A stretch of 64,000 nt of DNA from Psychrosphaera sp. B3R10 (lineage in GTDB: Bacteria > Pseudomonadota > Gammaproteobacteria > Enterobacterales > Alteromonadaceae), in assembly GCF_018861025.1 (NCBI RefSeq), contig NZ_JAHKQH010000026.1, positions 143,869 to 207,868 of the forward strand. The letters are read 5' to 3'. Under the pieces are notes generated by a model, which was not told the origin of the DNA, made no database searches, and saw only the letters and a list, made by a program, of their open reading frames with translations. The translations under genes and the position numbers were made by a program. Positions 56,421-64,000 of this stretch are shown here, in pieces (position 1 is the first letter of the stretch; the number at the start of each line of letters is the position of its first letter).

Positions 56421-57122
56421 ATGAAAAAACTACAACGAATTTTACTTCCTTCACTCGCCGTCTTATTTTCACAAAACGCACTGTCGGCCGAACTCGACAT
56501 TAAAGTCACTAATCTAACTCACGGTTTACACTTTACCCCGTTGCTTGTTACAGCACATGGTGCCGATGCGTACTTATATAAAACAGGTATGGCGGCAAGT
56601 GAAGATCTGCAAAAAATGGCTGAAGGCGGCGACATTTCAGGTTTGTCTTCAATGTTAATGGGCATCAATGCTGATGTTGTTGAAAATCCAGCGGCGGGTC
56701 TATTAGCGCCAGGCACCTCAACTATGACCATGTTATCTACAGCCGCCACTAACACCCATTTATCTTTGGTTACTATGTTATTGCCAACAAACGATGGTTT
56801 TGTTGGGCTCGATAGTTGGGAAATTCCAACGACGGCTGGCACATATACAGTTTATCTAAATGGCTATGACGCTGGCACCGAAGCCAATAATGAAATTATC
56901 AATGGCGGCGGCATGCCGGGTGTTTTAGGTATTCCCGCAGATCCTTCTGGAAACAATGGCACAGGTGGCACGGGCGTGACAGATATGGAAGAGACTCAAG
57001 TCGTCCATATACACCGAGGAAATTTAGGTGATGACGACGCTGCTGGTGGCATGTCAGATGTGAATAACAAAGTTCATCGTTGGTTAAACCCGGTAGCTAA
57101 AGTGACAATTACGGTTAAATAA
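56421..57122 (+). CDS. Secreted spondin-domain protein
   Basis: This 233-aa protein has a signal peptide (MKKLQRILLPSLAVLFSQNA, cleaved after LSA) and one spondin N-type domain: IKVTNLTHGLHFTPLLVTAH near the start, then LSLVTMLLPTNDGFVGLD and YLNGYDAGTEANNE. The domain is calcium-binding in animals; in bacteria its role is unknown. The start is set at ATG 56421 with AAGAG upstream. It is the first gene of an operon with a second spondin protein, a response regulator and a kinase. Confidence 0.85.
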   Translation: MKKLQRILLPSLAVLFSQNALSAELDIKVTNLTHGLHFTPLLVTAHGADAYLYKTGMAASEDLQKMAEGGDISGLSSMLMGINADVVENPAAGLLAPGTSTMTMLSTAATNTHLSLVTMLLPTNDGFVGLDSWEIPTTAGTYTVYLNGYDAGTEANNEIINGGGMPGVLGIPADPSGNNGTGGTGVTDMEETQVVHIHRGNLGDDDAAGGMSDVNNKVHRWLNPVAKVTITVK

Positions 57123-57132
57123 GGAGTACCTC

Positions 57133-57849
57133 ATGAAACCTAATTTATTAAAATCAATAAGCATGGCGGCAGTCGTATCAAGCGCCTTGCTGATATCTGC
57201 CTGTAGCAGTGACGATGACGACGATATGATGGTTGTCGAAATGCCAGTTCCTGTTGACGTTTCGTATTCAATTACAGTTACCAACCTAACTTATAGTCAG
57301 CCTTTTTCACCTATCTCGATTGTATTACATGACGATGGGCAACTATGGCAGATTGGTGAAAGTGCATCGGTTGCTTTAGAAAAACTTGCTGAGTCTGGTG
57401 ATAACTCAGAGCTATTTACCCAAAGTGTCGTAACGGCTTCTATGGCGGGTGCAGGTATCTTAATGCCCGGTCAATCGGAAACAGTTTCGATCACCATTGA
57501 GGACAACACAACGTCTCTTTTGTCACTTGCAACAATGCTTGTGAATACAAATGACGCGTTTACCGGTCTTAATAGTATACCGCTGGCAGATCTCGGTGTT
57601 GGTGACAGTTGGTCCAAAATGGTTGGGGCCTATGATGCCGGGACAGAAGCCAATAGCGAAAGTGCAGGCACTATGCCTGGACCTGCTGATGGCGGCGCAG
57701 GCTTCGATACGCAACGTGATGATACCGACATAGTCACTATGCATCCCGGTGTTGTGTCAATGCATGACGGGCTGTCTACCTCAGTATTGACTCAAGCCCA
57801 TAAGTTTGACCAACCGACAGCAAAAATAACGATTACAAGAACGGAGTAA
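57133..57849 (+). CDS. Spondin-domain lipoprotein
   Basis: This 238-aa protein has a lipoprotein signal ending LLISAC, followed by an acidic stretch (SSDDDDD) and a spondin N-type domain: ITVTNLTYSQPFSPISIVLH, then LATMLVNTNDAFTGLN and GAYDAGTEANSE. It is a paralogue of the upstream gene, 10 nt away. It could act as an extracytoplasmic sensor or ligand for the downstream two-component system, but that is inference from operon context. Confidence 0.85.
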   Translation: MKPNLLKSISMAAVVSSALLISACSSDDDDDMMVVEMPVPVDVSYSITVTNLTYSQPFSPISIVLHDDGQLWQIGESASVALEKLAESGDNSELFTQSVVTASMAGAGILMPGQSETVSITIEDNTTSLLSLATMLVNTNDAFTGLNSIPLADLGVGDSWSKMVGAYDAGTEANSESAGTMPGPADGGAGFDTQRDDTDIVTMHPGVVSMHDGLSTSVLTQAHKFDQPTAKITITRTE

Positions 57850-57852
57850 ACT

Positions 57853-58662
57853 ATGACAGATTCAGTGCTTATTGTGGAAGATGATTTTGACATCGCTGAC
57901 CTAATTCGCGTCAACTTGTTAGAATTAGGTATTCATACAGAGCACGAGTCTGACGGTTCTAAAGCATTAGCAAAGGCTCTTAACGAGCCTTTTAGTCTTT
58001 TGCTTTTGGATGTCATGTTGCCTTCATTGTCTGGCTTAGATATTTGCAAGCAGGTCAGACACGAAAAGCCCGAACAAGCTATCATCATGTTAACGGCCAA
58101 AAATTCCGAAATGGATCGTGTCCTTGGACTCGAACTAGGCGCCGATGACTACATGACCAAACCCTTTAGCGTGCGTGAGCTGCAAGCCCGCGTCAGATCA
58201 CAATTACGTAAAGTTAATATCCTTAACCAGCGATATGGTATGTCGCCTTTAACATCTGACGTTGCTGATTCCTATCAAGTCGGAAGTTTACTAATTAATG
58301 GTCAATTGCACCGGGCCACTATAGACCAAACCGTGTTAGAACTAACCGCCACTGAATTTGATTTATTAAAACATTTTGCCAAACATCCAGATCAAGTATT
58401 TAGCCGTGCGCAATTGCTAGAAGCCGTTTGGGGATATGGTCACAGTGGCTACGAACATACGGTGAATTCACATATTAATCGCCTACGGGCCAAACTTGAA
58501 CAAAACCCAACAAACGCGGAAATCATCCAAACTGTTTGGGGCGTAGGTTATAAGCTCAACGCCCAAAATACCAAATCGTCTATGTTCGATAGCAATACCA
58601 ATACCAATAACAATAACAACGCTACCCAATCCACGACTTCTAAACTGAAGGGAACTCACTAA
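57853..58662 (+). CDS. OmpR-family response regulator in spondin operon
   Basis: This 269-aa regulator has a receiver domain with phosphorylated Asp 53 (LLLDVMLPSLSG), then a winged-helix DNA-binding domain ending TVWGVGYKLN at about residue 236. A low-complexity Asn/Thr-rich tail follows. It starts 3 nt after the second spondin gene and its stop overlaps the kinase start by one base, so it is transcribed and translated with them. Confidence 0.92.
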   Translation: MTDSVLIVEDDFDIADLIRVNLLELGIHTEHESDGSKALAKALNEPFSLLLLDVMLPSLSGLDICKQVRHEKPEQAIIMLTAKNSEMDRVLGLELGADDYMTKPFSVRELQARVRSQLRKVNILNQRYGMSPLTSDVADSYQVGSLLINGQLHRATIDQTVLELTATEFDLLKHFAKHPDQVFSRAQLLEAVWGYGHSGYEHTVNSHINRLRAKLEQNPTNAEIIQTVWGVGYKLNAQNTKSSMFDSNTNTNNNNNATQSTTSKLKGTH

Positions 58663-60221
58663 TGTCTTTGTATAAACGACTCGTTTTATCGCTCTCTTTG
58701 GTTTTTGCCGCAATCATTTATTTGGTTGTATGGTGGAGTGGAGAGCTAAAAGAAAATACCCAACTAGAATCGGAGCAGCGACTCCATCTTGGATTAGCCG
58801 AACATTTAGTGACAGACAACCCGTTATTGGCGCAGGGGGTTTATGATTACGATGCATTAAAAGGCCTATTTCATACCCTTATGATGCTAGGCCCAAGCTT
58901 TGAGTTTTACTACGTCGATACACAGGGCAAAATCATCACTTACTCTGCCGACCCCGGTAAAGTAAAACGCACTCATATTGATACGACCCCCATTAAATCG
59001 GTAATTAGCAATCGCATTAATACTGCGACTTTACCCCCTCAAAATGCGGCCTCAGATACAAGTGTTGATACAAGCGTAGACAACAATTTAATCACCTCTT
59101 TGCCAATTTTGGGCGACGACCCAAGGCAAGTTGATCATCAAAAAATATTCTCAGCAGCTCCTGTATTGCGAGACGGTGAATTACAAGGCTACTTGTATAT
59201 CATTATCCGTGGCGAGAACTACGACTCGATAATGCAAGCTGTCAAAGCCAACAATCAGTTTGGCGAGTCTTCAATAATTGCCGCGATTTCACTGGCAGTT
59301 ATGCTGCTATTGCTTTTAGGGTTATTTCGTTATTTCACCTTGCCTTTGTGCAAAATTTCTAACGCGATAAAAGGACTTAGCAATGAAAATTGGGAAACGC
59401 AAAAACTTAATCTCAATTTAACCATGTCACAGGACAACGAACTGCAACTTGTAGTTACCACGATCAATACCATGTTAGGCCAAATTCAGAAGCAATTTAG
59501 TCAATTGCAAAATATCGACGAACAACGCCGTGTATTACTTGCAGATCTATCGCATGACCTACGTACACCATTGGCGAGCCTACAAGGTTACATCGAAACG
59601 TTACATATACACGGTGAGAAGTTATCAGCAGTGGAGCGCAGTAAATTCATTGATATTTCAATGAAAAATTCCAAAAACTTAAAGCTGTTAATAGACCAGA
59701 TATTCGAATTAGCGTACCTCGAAGGTGGCCAAGTTACGCTGCAAAATGAGTCTGTCGCTCTTGGTGAACTCATCTACGACGTGGCAGCTAAGTTTGAACT
59801 TAAAGCCGCTGCAAAACGCATTAATATCACCGTCGACCCAGCTGAATGTAACTATCAAATATTTGCCGATATTGGCAAGCTAGAGCGGGTACTGTCCAAT
59901 CTCATCGACAATGCGATAAGACATACACCAGAGAATGGGGAAATTACCCTTTCGGTTGCTGAACACAGTAAAGATGGCAAAAAACTGGAAATTGCAGTTA
60001 AAGACACAGGAATTGGCATTAATCAAAATGAGCTTACCCATATTTTTAATGCAAGATATCGCGCCAGCAACAGCCAAGAAGATAAACAATCCCACGCAGG
60101 TTTAGGATTAGCCATCAGCCAGAAGTTGGTACAGCTATTTAATTCTGAATTATCCGTTGAAAGCCAACTTGGCAAAGGCACCCGTTTTAGTTTTGAAGTC
60201 GTCAAAACACAGTTAGTGTAA
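58662..60221 (+). CDS. Sensor histidine kinase in spondin operon
   Basis: This 519-aa kinase has helices at about 5-25 and 200-225 with a large periplasmic sensor between, a HAMP-like linker, the dimerisation box LSHDLRTP with His 298, and an ATP-binding domain (LIDNAIRHT, DTGIGI, GLGLAIS). It phosphorylates the regulator encoded immediately upstream (1-nt overlap). The signal is unknown; the two spondin proteins made from the same operon are candidates for interaction with the sensor. Confidence 0.92.
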   Translation: MSLYKRLVLSLSLVFAAIIYLVVWWSGELKENTQLESEQRLHLGLAEHLVTDNPLLAQGVYDYDALKGLFHTLMMLGPSFEFYYVDTQGKIITYSADPGKVKRTHIDTTPIKSVISNRINTATLPPQNAASDTSVDTSVDNNLITSLPILGDDPRQVDHQKIFSAAPVLRDGELQGYLYIIIRGENYDSIMQAVKANNQFGESSIIAAISLAVMLLLLLGLFRYFTLPLCKISNAIKGLSNENWETQKLNLNLTMSQDNELQLVVTTINTMLGQIQKQFSQLQNIDEQRRVLLADLSHDLRTPLASLQGYIETLHIHGEKLSAVERSKFIDISMKNSKNLKLLIDQIFELAYLEGGQVTLQNESVALGELIYDVAAKFELKAAAKRINITVDPAECNYQIFADIGKLERVLSNLIDNAIRHTPENGEITLSVAEHSKDGKKLEIAVKDTGIGINQNELTHIFNARYRASNSQEDKQSHAGLGLAISQKLVQLFNSELSVESQLGKGTRFSFEVVKTQLV

Positions 60222-60256
60222 ACCCACGTTTATAACGACAATAACGAGTTTGTTTA

Positions 60257-60291
60257 AACCAAGCGCATCAAAGGAAAGTGGCGTCTTGGTT
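60257..60291. terminator. Hairpin between convergent kinase and ModF-like genes
   Basis: AACCAAGCGC and GCG(T)CTTGGTT form an imperfect 10-bp stem with a 14-nt loop in the 119-bp convergent gap. Likely a shared terminator. Confidence 0.45.
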
Positions 60292-60340
60292 CGGTTTAAA
60301 AGGCTTTGACTTAGTTAGAGATTTGTCCGCGTTAGGTTTT

Positions 60341-61747
60341 CTACATGGCCAAATGTTGTTTAAACATAGGAATAAACTCATCTTCTCGATGACTTACAAA
60401 TAATACGGTACTGTGTTTTTGTTGGTCTAACGTTTGTAAAAACTTCAGAACTCGATGACGGTTCACTTCGTCTAGGCCCTGCGTAGGCTCATCCATAACC
60501 AATAAATACGGAGATTTAACCAACGCTCGAACAATCAATACCAGACGTTGCTCACCAAAGCTTAAATCAGATAAGAGTTTAGCGCTATACTGCAACATAC
60601 CTATTTTAGCTAACCATTGTTTGGCAATGTCGGTGTGCTTTGACTCAACTTGCTGATAGACCCCAATCGAATCAAAAAATCCTGAGACTACTGTGGCCAA
60701 AACGGTACAAGATACCCGATATTGGCGATGAATTTCAGGGCTAACAATGCCCATTTGTTTTTTAATCTGCCATATGCTTTCGCCTTGCCCACGAACAAAA
60801 CCCAACACGCTCAACTTGTTGTTGTAACACTGCGGGTGGTCACCTGTGACGAGTTGTAACAAGGTCGATTTACCGCAACCATTTGCGCCAGTAACTAAGG
60901 TATGTTGCAATGGCTTAATAGCAAAATCGAGTTCACTAAAAATAATATCCGATTGATAACTGACCTTGCCATTTTGTAATTCAACAAGATAATCGTGGGG
61001 ATATGGCGCGGGTTCTTCTAGATGTTCTGGCCAAGCGACATCCGCTAACTCGTCGGTCATTAACGACTCTAATTGGCGTTGAATTTGTTGTTCATCAATA
61101 CCGGATAAATCGATTAATTTTCCTTCGTCGATAATGGCAATTTGCTCACACCAAGCAGGAATATCATCGCGGTTACTTAAACACAACAACACAGTGATGC
61201 CATAATCACTCAAAGTATTAAGCAAGTCTGATAACTCATTAACCGATTTTAAATCTAAACTGTCAAACGGGTTGTCGCATATTAACAGCTGCAAATGCGG
61301 AGACTCTATATGGTCTAATAGCGCTTTTAATATAAGTAGCTTTCGGCTTTCACCGGTGCTTAATAAGCGATACCCTTTATCCATAACATGCGACAGTGAA
61401 AACTGTGCGACAAGCGGATTTTGATGTTGATTAACTGGCAAAAAATCACGTGCCGGCGTGCCATCATCGATACAATCAGTGATATCTGTTTCATCAATTT
61501 TGAGTTCGTTTTCATACACCTCTTGAAGCGTCTCAAACGAAACCACCTTAACTTGTTCAGGACTAGGGACGACAAAACGCTCGAATGACTCTAAGGTAAC
61601 GTCATCAATCAACATTTTATCTAGGTATTGTTTTCCAGAACCATTACGCCCGACAACGCAAGCTTTTTGACCGGCGTTAATTTGCCAATGTGCTATGGAT
61701 AACTTGTCGTGGATTAGATTTTTAATGTCGACTATCGGTGAATGCAT
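60341..61747 (-). CDS. modF: ModF-like tandem ABC ATPase
   Basis: This 468-aa cytoplasmic protein has two ABC ATPase domains and aligns along its length with E. coli ModF as I recall it (LSTGESRK, then LVTGDHPQCYNNKL, FFDSIGVYQ, LIVRALVKSP). The second domain is intact: GANGCGKST, LSFGEQRL, LVMDEPTQGLD. The first is degenerate: the P-loop reads GRNGSGKQ with Gln in place of Ser/Thr, and Walker B reads LICDNPFDSLD with Asn in place of Glu. It likely acts as an asymmetric ATPase. No molybdate transport gene is nearby and the function of ModF itself is poorly defined. Confidence 0.8.
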   Translation of the reverse strand: MHSPIVDIKNLIHDKLSIAHWQINAGQKACVVGRNGSGKQYLDKMLIDDVTLESFERFVVPSPEQVKVVSFETLQEVYENELKIDETDITDCIDDGTPARDFLPVNQHQNPLVAQFSLSHVMDKGYRLLSTGESRKLLILKALLDHIESPHLQLLICDNPFDSLDLKSVNELSDLLNTLSDYGITVLLCLSNRDDIPAWCEQIAIIDEGKLIDLSGIDEQQIQRQLESLMTDELADVAWPEHLEEPAPYPHDYLVELQNGKVSYQSDIIFSELDFAIKPLQHTLVTGANGCGKSTLLQLVTGDHPQCYNNKLSVLGFVRGQGESIWQIKKQMGIVSPEIHRQYRVSCTVLATVVSGFFDSIGVYQQVESKHTDIAKQWLAKIGMLQYSAKLLSDLSFGEQRLVLIVRALVKSPYLLVMDEPTQGLDEVNRHRVLKFLQTLDQQKHSTVLFVSHREDEFIPMFKQHLAM

Positions 61748-62234
61748 TTATGGACTACTTTATGGCAATTGAATGAAAACAAACGAACTAATTATAATAA
61801 TTTGAATTGTTTTTAACACAACAACTAACTCGTTATTAATAATCACCTTTTCGTATCAACAGCGCTCAGACAACTTGCACCTATATGCAAATGAAATCTT
61901 GTCACTTTACAATTTGAACAATAAAACGAAGCCAGTTAGGAAATGTATTGAGTTAACAACCTTTAAGTCTATTTTGTCTTAAGCTCTTACCTATGCTTAT
62001 TCCACTATTTCAGAGCCATTAGATGCCACTTAATTTTGCCGTAAGGGAAGCCATCAATGGGCCAAATTTAAGTAATTTACTGGGAATAACAAACTGCGGA
62101 ACCCGAAATGTTATACACTTACCTATATTCTAATTTTTCTTATACTTGATGAAACGTTATTTTGCCTTTTTGGCCTTAATTATATGTTGATACTTTTCGG
62201 AAAAAACACGTTTACTGACTAGCATGGAGTCACA
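61748..62234. other. Intergenic region, no gene seen
   Basis: This 487-bp AT-rich gap between the divergent ModF-like and DHH genes shows no convincing gene, RNA or box. A 36-codon frame at about 62022 has no support. GGAG 7 nt before ATG 62235 is the ribosome site of the DHH gene. Confidence 0.4.
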
Positions 62235-63074
62235 ATGCACCACTTTGTTATTTACCATAAATCTTGCCCCGACGGATTTGGCGCAGCGCTCGCATTAAAG
62301 GTATTTTTAGATAGAGAGCACCCTAATGACGTTACCGAATTTCACGCAGCAAACCATGGTGAGCCAGTTCCAGACATTGACGGTAAAACCGTTTACATCG
62401 TTGATTTTGCCTATAATCGCGAAACAACCATAGATATTAACAACCGCGCAGAATCGCTGATCGTACTCGACCACCATAAATCGGCGGAAGGTGCATTGGC
62501 AAACCTAGATTATTGTACGTTTGACATGTCACGTAGTGGCGCCATGATCGCCTGGCAGCATTTTAATCCAAAACTGCCAGTGCCATTACTTATTAAATAT
62601 ATTCAAGACAAAGACTTATGGACTTGGGCACTGCCACAAAGTAAAGAGTTTTCAGCTGGTTTGTCGCTATTTGCATTACACTTTGATATTTGGATGCCGT
62701 TACTTGACGACACTAAAATTAGCGACGTCATTGAAGGCGGAAAAACGATTTTGGCTTATGAACAGAAGTTGGTAAAACGCGCTATAGGCCGTGGAATAAG
62801 AATGGTAACGGTTGCTGGCTATCAAGTGCCAATGTTAAATACCACCATATTGGCCAGTGAAATTGGCAACGAACTAGCCATTGGGCATCCTTTTGCTGTT
62901 ACCTATTTTGATACCGCCGACAAACGTATATTTTCGTTACGTTCGGCTAAAGACGGGGTCGATGTTTCTGAGATTGCGAAACGTTTTACTGGCGGCGGTG
63001 GGCATTTTCACGCATCTGGTTTTGCCATTGCGCTTGATCAGTTACCCACCGGTGATCTTCTTAACCCAAGCTAG
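62235..63074 (+). CDS. DHH-family phosphoesterase
   Basis: This 279-aa cytoplasmic protein has the DHH phosphoesterase motifs: HKSCPDGFGAA near the N-terminus, VDFAYN (metal Asp), LDHHKS, and the DHHA1-type C-terminal RFTGGGGHFHASGF that binds substrate. The family includes nanoRNases and cyclic-dinucleotide phosphodiesterases; this variant is of unspecified substrate. It is a single gene ended by a strong convergent terminator. Confidence 0.85.
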   Translation: MHHFVIYHKSCPDGFGAALALKVFLDREHPNDVTEFHAANHGEPVPDIDGKTVYIVDFAYNRETTIDINNRAESLIVLDHHKSAEGALANLDYCTFDMSRSGAMIAWQHFNPKLPVPLLIKYIQDKDLWTWALPQSKEFSAGLSLFALHFDIWMPLLDDTKISDVIEGGKTILAYEQKLVKRAIGRGIRMVTVAGYQVPMLNTTILASEIGNELAIGHPFAVTYFDTADKRIFSLRSAKDGVDVSEIAKRFTGGGGHFHASGFAIALDQLPTGDLLNPS

Positions 63075-63090
63075 TATTGGTTAAGTCAAA

Positions 63091-63127
63091 AAAAAGCGTT
63101 GAACTTAGTAATAAGCTCAACGCTTTT
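63091..63127. terminator. Bidirectional terminator between DHH and alginate lyase genes
   Basis: AAAAAGCGTTGA and TCAACGCTTTTT arms, with extra CTTA/TAAG pairing, make a long stem ending in T-runs on both strands, in the gap of two convergent genes. Confidence 0.9.
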
Positions 63128-63166
63128 TATTTGTAATATTTTTACGTTTACGCAATCTACATTCGA

Positions 63167-64000
63167 TTAGTTATGGGTATTTACCAAGTCATAAATGGTC
63201 ACTTGCGCATAATCGTGACTATCACCCGAGTTATTTTGATTATAAACCCCAGCTTTGAAATACATATACTGATTACCAGATCCGTAACGACTGCCAGACA
63301 TATCAAATCGTTCGAACGCTAACTGTGTTTCATTTTGAGAAATGGTCACGTCAAGTTGATCCCCAACAACCTTAATCTCATAAGTAAAGGTTTCACCAAG
63401 TTCAATTCCATCACTAGGATTGCTGGCATTATCCGAACGTGAACCTAGCATTTCACGGTACACATCATCGCCGCCCAACACTTCGTGTGCAAAATAAATA
63501 CTGCCTTTGGAATTATTAGGGAGCTTGCGATAATAAAGTCGAATAGGTTCGTCGTCATTTGCATGGATTTGGCCAATGATCACTCGTCCAATTTGATAAT
63601 CTTCACCGGTTGATGTGACATGGTCAACTTTAAGTGTGGTACGTAATACACCATCAACCCCGCCCGCTTTTGCTTGTTCCGTAGCCGATGCACTTGAAAA
63701 CACCCAGTTATTTTTATTGATCCCTTGAGTCGATATGCTCTTATTTCCCCGGCGTAACATTTCACGTAATTCGGTTCGAATATATTTAGTGTTTTCCGAA
63801 GTTTTAAAACCTCGGACATTTGTTCTAAAAACTAATCCGGCATCAATCGATTGATAAAAGAATCGTGGGTCGAAATATCCACCAGCCAAATCGTTTTCAT
63901 AAATGCTGTCGGATTTTCCGTTATTGTCAACATCAGTTGGCACACTTAGATACCAATCAATAAGTTCGATATTTTGGGTTACCGTTCTATCACAGCCAAA
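63167..64000 (-). CDS. PL7 alginate lyase, partial (N-terminus outside window)
   Basis: The frame is open from the window edge to the stop at 63167 (278 codons), and the residues before the internal GTG at 63943 (IELIDWYLSVPTDVD) are typical PL7 sequence, so the gene begins beyond the window. The PL7 catalytic motifs are RTELRE, QIHA and YFKAGVYNQN. The enzyme cleaves alginate by beta-elimination. The fragment covers the beta-jelly-roll catalytic domain; any signal peptide or carbohydrate-binding module is not visible. It indicates use of brown-algal polysaccharide. Confidence 0.93.
   Translation of the reverse strand, partial: FGCDRTVTQNIELIDWYLSVPTDVDNNGKSDSIYENDLAGGYFDPRFFYQSIDAGLVFRTNVRGFKTSENTKYIRTELREMLRRGNKSISTQGINKNNWVFSSASATEQAKAGGVDGVLRTTLKVDHVTSTGEDYQIGRVIIGQIHANDDEPIRLYYRKLPNNSKGSIYFAHEVLGGDDVYREMLGSRSDNASNPSDGIELGETFTYEIKVVGDQLDVTISQNETQLAFERFDMSGSRYGSGNQYMYFKAGVYNQNNSGDSHDYAQVTIYDLVNTHN

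Noticed and set aside
56236-56481. 81-codon minus-strand frame before the spondin gene
   Set aside because: It overlaps the start of the spondin gene antisense and has no supporting ribosome site or family.
1-64000. tRNA, rRNA and CRISPR content
   Set aside because: I looked through the intergenic regions and found no tRNA-like cloverleaf, rRNA segment or regularly spaced repeat array.

Overview
The window looks like a chromosomal segment of a marine, polysaccharide-degrading gammaproteobacterium of the Alteromonadales type (Colwellia, Thalassotalea or Catenovulum-like). I infer this from the AT-rich base composition, the cydABX-cydDC order, the many sulfatases, the TonB-dependent receptor with GH13/GH97 enzymes, and a PL7 alginate lyase at the right edge. 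No rRNA, tRNA, CRISPR array or prophage was seen.

Region 1 (1-14.2 kb) is a sulfated-glycan locus. Four formylglycine-type sulfatases, a lipoprotein of unknown function, an ArsC-type arsenate reductase and a stand-alone TatA lie on the minus strand. A divergent esterase and a LamG-GH116 glycosidase with a twin-arginine lipoprotein signal lie on the plus strand. Several perfect palindromes sit in its promoters.

Region 2 (14.2-22.5 kb) is respiratory: cytochrome bd oxidase (cydA, cydB, the 42-aa cydX) and its assembly transporter cydDC. A divergent sigma-54 activator lies upstream. The intergenic region holds a textbook -24/-12 promoter aimed at cydA and TGACAT/ATGTCA inverted repeats at enhancer distance.

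Region 3 (22.5-32.6 kb) is housekeeping and miscellaneous: sbcDC, an orphan CapW/BrxR-like WYL regulator, a mechanosensitive channel with two companions, and a four-helix membrane protein coupled to a small XRE regulator.

Region 4 (32.8-56.2 kb) is an alpha-glucan utilisation locus. It holds three active-looking GH13 enzymes, a GH97 alpha-glucosidase, a small starch-binding-like lipoprotein, an MFS sugar transporter, a TonB-dependent receptor and a 1540-aa pullulanase homologue that has lost all three catalytic carboxylates. A histidine kinase near the left end and an OmpR-type response regulator at the right end are separated by about 18 kb. The most striking observation is a shared promoter architecture: a direct repeat TTAACC-N5-TTAACC (11-bp period) followed exactly 10 bp later by a -10-like hexamer. 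It lies upstream of nearly every structural gene in this locus. I propose it is the binding site of the split two-component system.

Region 5 (56.2-64 kb) has a four-gene operon (two spondin-domain secreted proteins plus a response regulator and a histidine kinase), a ModF-like tandem ATPase with a degenerate first domain, a DHH-family phosphoesterase and the C-terminal part of a PL7 alginate lyase.
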